From contig NZ_CANLWM010000009.1 in assembly GCF_947494875.1 (NCBI RefSeq), positions 1 to 64,000 of the forward strand: 64,000 bases of DNA. Reading direction: 5' to 3'. The position numbers and the translations under genes were made by a program. Below are positions 58,293 to 64,000 of the stretch, in pieces. The notes under the pieces are model-generated. The model was not told where the DNA came from. It ran no database searches and worked only from the letters and a program-made list of their open reading frames with translations. How positions within the stretch are numbered: the stretch's first letter is position 1; each line of letters begins with the position of its first letter. The DNA is from an uncultured Williamsia sp. (GTDB taxonomy: Bacteria > Actinomycetota > Actinomycetes > Mycobacteriales > Mycobacteriaceae).

Positions 58293-59059
58293 AGACCACC
58301 CCGCTGCATCCGTTCGGTGTGCGCGTCACCGAGATCACCGTCGGCGCAATCGATCCCGACACCGTCGACGCACTGCGAGTCCTCCTGGCCGAGCACGGTG
58401 TCGCGGTGTTCCCCGGCCAGGACATCGACGACGTCGCGTTCCTCGACTTTCTCCGGTCCTTCGGGCAGACCACCTTCACGCAGGGCGAGACACCGGTCGA
58501 GGACTTCCCGGAGCTCAACGTCATCTCCAACGTCGGACGCACGACTCCGCCGCGGTCGCAATTCCACACCGACACCAGCTATGTCGCTCAGCCGCCGGCG
58601 TACACCGCCCTCCGGGCGGTCGAGGTGCCGGAACAGGGCGGGCAGACCCTCTTCGCCGACCAGTACCGCGCGTTCGAGACGCTGCCGGACATCGTCCGCG
58701 AGGACCTGACCCGGCGCACGGTCACCCACGTCGTCACCGGGCTGGAGCTCGACGACGACGCCGAGACCTCCGCCGACCACCCGCTGGCCGCTCCGCATCC
58801 CCGCTCGGGACGGACCGCGCTCTATCTCTCGACACCGCAACGGTGCGCGGCGATCTCGGGCCTGAGCGCCGAGGAGGCGCAGGACACGATCGTCTCCCTG
58901 CTCGAGCACAGCACCCGCGACGACAATGTCCTCGCCCATGCGTGGTCAGCGGGCGACGTCGTGATGTGGGACAACCGGTGTGTCCTGCACCGTGCCGACC
59001 ATTCCGGCGTCGTCGGCGACCGCGTGATGCACCGCGGGATGGTGCTGGAGAACGTCTGA
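58289..59059 (+). CDS. TauD-family Fe(II)/2-oxoglutarate dioxygenase, candidate tailoring enzyme
   Basis: A 256-residue TauD/TfdA-type dioxygenase. The iron triad is His93 and Asp95 in SQFHTDTSYV and His234 in CVLHRADHSG; the 2-oxoglutarate arginine is Arg249 in MHRGMVLE, and VPEQGGQTLFAD holds the cosubstrate threonine. All catalytic residues are present. The ATG overlaps the mysD stop (ATGA), so it belongs to the pathway operon. Cyanobacterial clusters can carry another class of dioxygenase (MysH, PhyH-type) that makes palythines. This TauD-type enzyme may do analogous oxidation or dealkylation of the mycosporine; the product is unknown. Confidence 0.87.
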   Translation: MKTTPLHPFGVRVTEITVGAIDPDTVDALRVLLAEHGVAVFPGQDIDDVAFLDFLRSFGQTTFTQGETPVEDFPELNVISNVGRTTPPRSQFHTDTSYVAQPPAYTALRAVEVPEQGGQTLFADQYRAFETLPDIVREDLTRRTVTHVVTGLELDDDAETSADHPLAAPHPRSGRTALYLSTPQRCAAISGLSAEEAQDTIVSLLEHSTRDDNVLAHAWSAGDVVMWDNRCVLHRADHSGVVGDRVMHRGMVLENV

Positions 59060-59129
59060 GGCCATCGGGGTTTCGCCCGGCGCGAGAACGGGTATGTCCT
59101 CGTTGAGGTGTCGACGCTACGGCACCGAT

Positions 59130-59143
59130 CGACATCGATGTCG
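59130..59143. promoter_or_regulatory. 14-base palindrome upstream of HemK-like gene
   Basis: CGACATCGATGTCG, 11 bases before the GTG start at 59155 and just before its GAGG ribosome-binding site. It may be an operator or an mRNA hairpin close to the ribosome-binding site. Confidence 0.3.
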
Positions 59144-59154
59144 CGAGGTGACAC

Positions 59155-59880
59155 GTGCTCCTGCAGACCCCCTTCCCGGCCCCGGCCGGCCCGTCCTCCC
59201 CCGCACCCACCCTCTCTCTGCCTGCCGACGACCTGGTCGTCGACCTGTCCGTCTACGCTCCCCAGAGCGATTCCTACCTGCTGGTGGAGGCCATCCGTGG
59301 GCTCGGTGACCGCGTCGCCGGTTCCCGCGTGCTGGACCTGTGCTGCGGCACCGGCATCGCGGCCGTGACCGCGGCCCGTCGGCGCGCGGCCGAGGTCCTC
59401 GCTCTCGACCTGAATCCCGCCGCGGTCCGCAGCGCCGCCGCCAACGCCGCCCGTCACGCGCCGGCGATGCATGCCCGACGCGGATGTCTCACCGACGCGA
59501 TCGAGCACGGCCCGTTCGACGTCGTCGTCTGCAATCCGCCCTACGTCCCCGCCCCGCGCGAGGACGTCGACCACGCGTCGGCCGAATCCGCCTGGGACGC
59601 CGGCCGTGACGGACGATCGGTGCTGGACCCGTTGTGCTGCAGGCTCCCCGACCTGCTCGTACCCGGCGGTGTCGCCCTCCTCGTGCACTCCGAGGTCGCC
59701 GGCATCGACGCGACCGTGCAGGCCTGCCGGGACGCGGGCCTGTCGTCGGAGGTGCTGTCCCGCACACGGATCCCGCTCGGGCCGGTGATGCTCGACCGCC
59801 GCGACTGGCTCGTCGCACGGGGCCTGCTCCCGCCCGGCGCCGACACCGAGGAACTCGCCGTCATCCGGGCGTCGCTGTGA
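59155..59880 (+). CDS. HemK-like methyltransferase
   Basis: A 241-residue SAM-dependent methyltransferase of the HemK/PrmC-like group. The SAM motif is RVLDLCCGTGIAAVTAA (about 58-74), with ALDLNPAAV and the catalytic NPPYVP motif of N-methyltransferases acting on Gln, Asn or bases, near residue 125. It lacks the N-terminal helical domain of PrmC, so a release-factor target is not assured. The GTG start has GAGG six bases before it. It is translationally coupled to the iron-sulfur protein gene. Confidence 0.87.
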   Translation: MLLQTPFPAPAGPSSPAPTLSLPADDLVVDLSVYAPQSDSYLLVEAIRGLGDRVAGSRVLDLCCGTGIAAVTAARRRAAEVLALDLNPAAVRSAAANAARHAPAMHARRGCLTDAIEHGPFDVVVCNPPYVPAPREDVDHASAESAWDAGRDGRSVLDPLCCRLPDLLVPGGVALLVHSEVAGIDATVQACRDAGLSSEVLSRTRIPLGPVMLDRRDWLVARGLLPPGADTEELAVIRASL

Positions 59881-60071
59881 CGGACCGTCGCACGGTCCGC
59901 GTGGTGCCGGGCGGCCCGATCATGGTCGAGGGCCCCGTGCGTGTGGAGATGCCCGATGGGCGGGTGGTGGAGTCGGACCGGTTCATGGTGGCGCTCTGCG
60001 CCTGCAGACGCAGCAAGACCTATCCGCTGTGCGACACCAGCCACCGACGGCGGATCCGCGCGGACCGATGA
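59877..60071 (+). CDS. CDGSH-type iron-sulfur protein
   Basis: A 64-residue protein with the mitoNEET-type cluster motif: CACRRSKTYPLCDTSH gives C-x-C-x8-C-x3-H spacing, with three cysteines and one histidine as ligands to a 2Fe-2S cluster. The usual CDGSH reads CDTSH here. The GTG start at 59877 overlaps the methyltransferase stop. It lies next to a convergent haem-oxygenase-like diiron protein gene, a pairing that recurs in actinomycetes. Confidence 0.88.
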   Translation: MTDRRTVRVVPGGPIMVEGPVRVEMPDGRVVESDRFMVALCACRRSKTYPLCDTSHRRRIRADR

Positions 60072-60077
60072 CCGCCG

Positions 60078-60103
60078 GCGGGGTGTCCCCACCGACACCC
60101 CGC
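60078..60103. terminator. bidirectional hairpin
   Basis: A 10-bp stem GCGGGGTGTC / GACACCCCGC with loop CCCACC, between the CDGSH gene stop and the convergent diiron-protein gene stop. No U-tract. Confidence 0.6.
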
Positions 60104-60109
60104 GGGCCG

Positions 60110-61210
60110 TCAGCCCAGGTCGATCGCCGATCGTCCGGCGAGCCAGCTGCGCATCATGTGGTCGGCGAGCCGGTCCTCGACGAGACCGAACGCGCGCATC
60201 CCGAACAGGACGTCCGGGGCGGTCGACGGCTCGCGGGTGACGAGGTCGCCGACGACGTCGGTGCGCAGCACCTGCTCGTGGACGGCGTCGGCCTCGACGT
60301 GTTCGAGGTAGAAGGCGGCACATTCCTGCGGCGCGTCGAGTCGCTGCAGCGCCTCGGCGAGACGACGCGACCCGGGTGACGACGTGATCTCGGTCGCGGC
60401 GAGATGGCCGACCGTGGCCCCGCGCGACGCCCGGTGCAGCCCGAACATCGTCATCAGGTTCACCGGGACCAGGGCCGCGGCCGGTGCGCGGTCGAGGTAT
60501 CCGAGGTAGGCGGTGTCGAGGTCGGCGGCGCGCATCAGGTCGGCGAAGAGCTGCTGGTGGACCCGATCCCCGCGTCCCCCACCGAACTCGTCGAACTCGA
60601 CGGCGACGAACGACGCCTTGGCCTGACCCGTCAGTCGCGGGATGGCCCACGCATGCGGGTCGGCCTCCTTGAGGTGGTAGATCGAGCGCAATGCGAACAT
60701 CTCCCGCATCTGTTCCCAGGTCCCCTCCTGCCGCAGGAACCACGACGGACCCTCGCCGTCCATCGGTTCGGTCGACAGCGCGTCCATCTCCGCCTCGACC
60801 TCGGCGGCACCGGTGTCGGGCGAGACCGCGGTGTCCGCGACGACCGAGGCGCGGAAGACCCGTTCGAGCCGTGCGCGCAGCGTCAGCAGGGCGGGGTTCC
60901 ACTCCCATTCGGCGTCGACGCCGGCGAACCCGCGGTAGTGCAGCTCGTAACAGACGTGCAGGGCCAGCTGGAGGTCGTCGCCGTACGGGTCGGCCGCGTC
61001 GACCGCCGCGGCATCGATCGCGAGGGTCACGTCCGGGGTCGTGGCGTCGGCGTCCGACGCGAGCAGCGCCACGACGGCGCGGGAGATCGCGCCGCGGGGC
61101 GTGGGAAGCTGCGGTGCGAGACCCGCGCCGTCGATGAGTCGGGTGGACTCGAGGGTGTCGGTGATGTCTCCTCCTAGGTGTCGTCGGGTGGGTACCCACG
61201 ACCGAACCAT
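60110..61210 (-). CDS. haem-oxygenase-like diiron protein (iron-containing redox enzyme family)
   Basis: A protein of up to 366 residues in the haem-oxygenase-like fold. Candidate metal ligands are Glu89/His91 (CYELHYRG), Glu205/Asp207/Glu208 and His218 (FVAVEFDEFGGGRGDRVH), and His304/Asp308/His311 (FYLEHVEADAVH), a carboxylate/histidine set typical of diiron HDO enzymes. These oxidise or fragment varied small molecules; the substrate here is unknown. The start is uncertain: ATG at 61210 has a weak ribosome-binding site, and a strong AGGAGGA lies inside the frame near 61170 with no standard start after it. It may work with the CDGSH protein. Confidence 0.8.
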   Translation of the reverse strand: MVRSWVPTRRHLGGDITDTLESTRLIDGAGLAPQLPTPRGAISRAVVALLASDADATTPDVTLAIDAAAVDAADPYGDDLQLALHVCYELHYRGFAGVDAEWEWNPALLTLRARLERVFRASVVADTAVSPDTGAAEVEAEMDALSTEPMDGEGPSWFLRQEGTWEQMREMFALRSIYHLKEADPHAWAIPRLTGQAKASFVAVEFDEFGGGRGDRVHQQLFADLMRAADLDTAYLGYLDRAPAAALVPVNLMTMFGLHRASRGATVGHLAATEITSSPGSRRLAEALQRLDAPQECAAFYLEHVEADAVHEQVLRTDVVGDLVTREPSTAPDVLFGMRAFGLVEDRLADHMMRSWLAGRSAIDLG

Positions 61211-61301
61211 CTCAATCGTGGGACACGCCACGGGTTCGTCCGGCCCGCGGCGGGGTACCACAGCGGCGACCGGTCCCGACCACACGAGAGGTGACACGAC
61301 C

Positions 61302-61736
61302 ATGCCCGCAGTGACCCACGAGAGTTCCGCGACACCCGCCCAGGTGTGGTCGGTGCTCTCGAACGGCTGGCTCTTCTCGTCCTGGGTGGTCGGCGCGGCG
61401 CGCATCCGCGACGTCGATCCCACCTGGCCCAGCGCAGGTGCCCGCATCCACCACTCGGTGGGCGCGTGGCCGGTGCTGCTCGACGACGAGACCCGCTCGC
61501 TGGAATCGCGCGCCGGGTACCTCGAGTTGTCCGCGCGCGCGTGGCCTTTCGGTACCGCCCGCATCGCGCTGACCGTCGAGAAGACCAACGGCGGTTCACG
61601 ACTGGTGATGGACGAGCATGCCGAGACCCCGCCCTTCGCGTGGGCGCCGGACGAGGTACAGCGCCTGGCGATGGCGCCTCGACTGCGCGAGTGCCTGAAC
61701 CGCCTGGCCCTGCTCGCCGAGAACGGCGCGGGCTGA
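61302..61736 (+). CDS. SRPBCC-family protein (polyketide cyclase/START-like)
   Basis: A 144-residue START/Bet v1-fold protein: it opens with a helix-grip pattern (THESSATPAQVWSVLSNGWLFSSWVVG) and has WPSAGARIHHSVGAWP and the C-terminal long helix (APRLRECLNRLALLAENG). Such proteins bind hydrophobic ligands or act as cyclases or toxins; nothing here identifies a ligand. The ATG at 61302 is preceded by GAGG. It is divergent from the diiron protein gene. Confidence 0.82.
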   Translation: MPAVTHESSATPAQVWSVLSNGWLFSSWVVGAARIRDVDPTWPSAGARIHHSVGAWPVLLDDETRSLESRAGYLELSARAWPFGTARIALTVEKTNGGSRLVMDEHAETPPFAWAPDEVQRLAMAPRLRECLNRLALLAENGAG

Positions 61737-61775
61737 CGCCACCGACGACGGTGACCGCGACGTCGCCGGGAGACA

Positions 61776-62642
61776 TCAGTCGCGGGAGGGGAACACCTTG
61801 ATGAGCGCCTCCTGGGCGACCGTCGTGGCCAGGATCCCGTCGCGGGTGAAGAACCGACCCGAGGCCAGACCCCGCGAGCCGGCGGCGACGGGCGACTCGG
61901 TCGCGTAGAGCATCCAGTCGTCGAAACGGAACTCGCGGTGGAACCACATCGAGTGGTTCACCGTCGCCGCGAAGAGGCGGTCGATGCCCCACGACAGCCC
62001 GTGGGTGCTGATGACGGAGTCGAGCACCGTGGTGTCGGAGGCGTAACACATCGTCGCGACGTGCATCAGCGGGTCGTCGGGCAGCAGACCGTCGGCCCGC
62101 ATCCACACCCGGTTCTTCTCGATCCGCTCACCGGTCTCGCGTGCCTTCCACGTCGGGTCGTTGGCGAACCGGATGTCGACGGGGTGGATCGCGTCGACGA
62201 ACGCCGCGATCCGGTCCTCGTAGCCCTTGAAGTGCTCACCGAGCGGCGGCAGGTCCTCCGGGTAGGGCACCTCGGGGATCTCGACCGCGTGCTCGAGTCC
62301 CGACGCGTTGTCCTGGAAGGCCACCAGCATGGTGACGATCTCGGTGTCGCCCTGCATCGCGGTCACCTGGCGGTTGGCGAAACTGCGGGCGTCACGGGAG
62401 CGGTGCACGTGGTACTCGAGCGGCTGCGACGTGTCACCGCCGCGGATGAAGTGGGCGTGCACGGCGTGCACGGGTGGCGAGCCCTTGGTGATGGTCCGAC
62501 CGGCGGCGATCACGCCCTGCGCGAGGAGTTGGCCGCCGAACGTCCGTGGCGTCTTCTGCTCCGGGTGCCGCCCGACGAACACGTCGCCGCCGGCGTCGCT
62601 CAGGTCGAACAGGTCGAGCAGCTTGTCGAGATCACTCTGCAT
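61776..62642 (-). CDS. tesB: acyl-CoA thioesterase II
   Basis: Hydrolyses fatty acyl-CoAs. The 288-residue protein has two hot-dog domains: the first with TPRTFGGQLLAQGVIAAGRT and HAHFIRGGDTSQPLEYHV, the second with STHGLSWGIDRLFAATVNHSMWFHREFRFDDWML, which carries the catalytic-region HSMWFH. The start at ATG 62642 matches the M. tuberculosis TesB1 N-terminus; a GTG four codons earlier (62654) has a purine-rich leader and is an alternative. It lies 23-35 bases after pyk, as Rv1618 follows pykA. Confidence 0.94.
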   Translation of the reverse strand: MQSDLDKLLDLFDLSDAGGDVFVGRHPEQKTPRTFGGQLLAQGVIAAGRTITKGSPPVHAVHAHFIRGGDTSQPLEYHVHRSRDARSFANRQVTAMQGDTEIVTMLVAFQDNASGLEHAVEIPEVPYPEDLPPLGEHFKGYEDRIAAFVDAIHPVDIRFANDPTWKARETGERIEKNRVWMRADGLLPDDPLMHVATMCYASDTTVLDSVISTHGLSWGIDRLFAATVNHSMWFHREFRFDDWMLYATESPVAAGSRGLASGRFFTRDGILATTVAQEALIKVFPSRD

Positions 62643-62677
62643 CGTCAGGTCCACACGCCCGCCCCCCGGTCGGTCCG

Positions 62678-64000
62678 CTAGTGATCCTCTTCCCCGATCC
62701 GGTGCACGTGGATCAGGTTGGTGGAGCCCACCGTACCGGGAGGGGCACCGGCGACGATGACCACCTGGTCGCCGGCGACGAGGCGACCGATCTGCAGGAG
62801 CGACTGGTCGACCTGGCGGATCATCGCGTCCGTGCTCTCGACGGAGTCGACGAGGAACGTCTCGGTGCCCCAGCTGAGCGCGAGTTGGCTGCGCACCTCG
62901 GGCAGCGGGGTGAAGGCCAACAGCGGCAGCCGGGTGTGCAGCCGCGCCAGTCGGCGGACGGTGTCCCCGGACTGCGTGAACGCGACGAGGGCCTTCGCGT
63001 CGAGCCGTTCCCCGATGTCACGTGCGGCGTAGGAGATGATGCCGCGCTTGGTGCGGGGGACGTGGCTGAGCGGCGGGACGTCGCGGGTGCCGTTCTCGAC
63101 GGCGTTGACGATGCGGGCCATCGTCCGCACGGTCTCCATCACGTACTTGCCGACCGACGTCTCGCCGGACAGCATCACCGCGTCGGCGCCGTCGAGGACG
63201 GCGTTGGCGACGTCGGACGCCTCGGCGCGGGTCGGTCGCGAGTTCTCGATCATCGACTCGAGCATCTGCGTCGCGACGATGACCGGCTTTGCGTTCTCCC
63301 GTGCCATCTGTATGGCCCGCTTCTGAACGAGCGGCACCTCCTCCAGCGGCAACTCGACGCCGAGGTCACCGCGGGCGACCATGACCGCGTCGAACGCCAG
63401 CACGACGGCCTCGAGGTTGTCGATCGCCTCGGGCTTCTCGAGCTTCGCGATCACCGGCACACGACGACCGACGCGGTCCATCACCTCGTGGACGAGTTCG
63501 ATGTCGGACGGCGACCGCACGAACGACAACGCGATGAGGTCCACGCCGAGGCGCAGCGCGAACTCGAGGTCGGCGATGTCCTTCTCCGACAGCGCGGGCA
63601 CCGAGACGTTCATGCCGGGCAGCGAGACGCCCTTGTTGTTGCTGACCGGACCGCCCTCGGTCACCCGGCACACCACGTCGTTGCCGTCGACGTCGGTGAC
63701 GGTCAGCCCGACCTTGCCGTCGTCGACGAGCAGTCGGTCGCCCGGCTGGGCGTCGGCGGCGAGTTCCTTGTAGGTCGTCGACACACGGTCGTGGGTGCCC
63801 TCGACGTCGTCGACGGTGATGCGGACCTGCTCGCCCGTGGCCCATTCGGTGCGGCCCTGCTCGAAGCGACCCAGGCGGATCTTCGGGCCCTGCAGGTCGG
63901 CCAGGACGCCGACTGCGCGACCCGTGGTGTCCGATGCGGCGCGGACACGTTCGTACATCGCCTGGTGGTCCTCGTGACTGCCGTGGCTGAAGTTCAGTCG
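62678..64000 (-). CDS. pyk: pyruvate kinase (5' end beyond window)
   Basis: Glycolytic enzyme that transfers phosphate from phosphoenolpyruvate to ADP. About 441 codons are visible; the first roughly 30 residues lie outside the window. The visible start reads RLNFSHGSHEDH, the conserved NFSHG substrate region. Further signatures are LADLQGPKIRLGRF, DLIALSFVRS, PVIAKLEKPEAIDNL (catalytic lysine and metal-binding glutamate), VMVARGDLGVELP and the regulatory C-terminal domain. It precedes tesB in the same direction. Confidence 0.97.
   Translation of the reverse strand, partial: RLNFSHGSHEDHQAMYERVRAASDTTGRAVGVLADLQGPKIRLGRFEQGRTEWATGEQVRITVDDVEGTHDRVSTTYKELAADAQPGDRLLVDDGKVGLTVTDVDGNDVVCRVTEGGPVSNNKGVSLPGMNVSVPALSEKDIADLEFALRLGVDLIALSFVRSPSDIELVHEVMDRVGRRVPVIAKLEKPEAIDNLEAVVLAFDAVMVARGDLGVELPLEEVPLVQKRAIQMARENAKPVIVATQMLESMIENSRPTRAEASDVANAVLDGADAVMLSGETSVGKYVMETVRTMARIVNAVENGTRDVPPLSHVPRTKRGIISYAARDIGERLDAKALVAFTQSGDTVRRLARLHTRLPLLAFTPLPEVRSQLALSWGTETFLVDSVESTDAMIRQVDQSLLQIGRLVAGDQVVIVAGAPPGTVGSTNLIHVHRIGEEDH

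Noticed and set aside
61160-61175. AGGAGGA as ribosome-binding site deciding the start of the diiron protein
   Set aside because: Only ATC follows at a suitable distance; unlike infC there is no conserved N-terminus to support a rare start codon.

Overview
The window is high-GC DNA from a mycolic-acid actinomycete (order Mycobacteriales; gene content suggests a Gordonia- or Williamsia-like relative, but the genus cannot be fixed from this sequence). From memory, the core gene order follows the Mycobacterium tuberculosis block from pykA/tesB to tyrS, inverted here: rrn, tyrS, mpg, Rv1683-like, argHGRFDBJC, pheTS, TrmH, rplT-rpmI-infC, uvrA, MBL hydrolase, USP, uvrB, coaE, rpsA, polA, pdtaR, tesB, pyk. 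Most genes lie on the minus strand. Start codons are often GTG, 4-base ATGA/GTGA overlaps are common, and several genes have a -10 hexamer exactly 7-12 bases before the start codon, which suggests leaderless transcripts. No insertion sequence, prophage or CRISPR array was seen.

Layout. 1-400: the 5' tip of a 16S rRNA gene with its leader and promoter. 401-5603: tyrS, a 3-methyladenine glycosylase, a Trm112-like protein and a large hydrolase/adenylate-forming fusion. 5671-14302: the arginine operon (argC-J-B-D-F-R-G-H) with a candidate ArgR box at its promoter. 14325-20500: pheST, an rRNA/tRNA methyltransferase and infC-rpmI-rplT, behind a long leader that holds an intrinsic terminator and a possible leader peptide; infC starts with AUC. 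20488-31751: uvrA and uvrB with DNA-damage-type promoters, an MBL hydrolase, a DoxX-like protein with an 11-residue-repeat tail, a HelD/HelR RNA polymerase motor ATPase and a universal stress protein. 31760-35598: coaE, an orphan Mce protein and rpsA. 35814-41088: a methyltransferase, an XRE regulator with a small membrane protein, a polar amino-acid ABC transporter and a 2H phosphoesterase. 41089-50332: polA, a complete branched-chain amino-acid ABC transporter, the ANTAR regulator pdtaR and an unusual tRNA-Leu(CAA). 50407-52842: a secreted glycine-rich protein, a YchJ-like protein, an alpha/beta hydrolase and a TetR regulator.

The most distinctive region is 52843-59059. It is a single plus-strand operon that looks like a mycosporine-like amino acid (UV-sunscreen) pathway: sugar-phosphate cyclase (mysA), O-methyltransferase (mysB), ATP-grasp ligase (mysC) and D-Ala-D-Ala-ligase-like enzyme (mysD). 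It is bracketed by a HAD-family protein that has lost both catalytic aspartates of motif I and by a TauD-type Fe(II)/2-oxoglutarate dioxygenase translationally coupled to mysD. A divergent TetR gene lies upstream. The dioxygenase suggests a tailored product beyond the simple serine- or glycine-substituted compound.

After it (59155-61210) come a HemK-like methyltransferase, a CDGSH-type iron-sulfur protein and a convergent haem-oxygenase-like diiron protein, then an SRPBCC protein, the thioesterase tesB and the 3' part of the pyruvate kinase gene, which runs off the end of the window.
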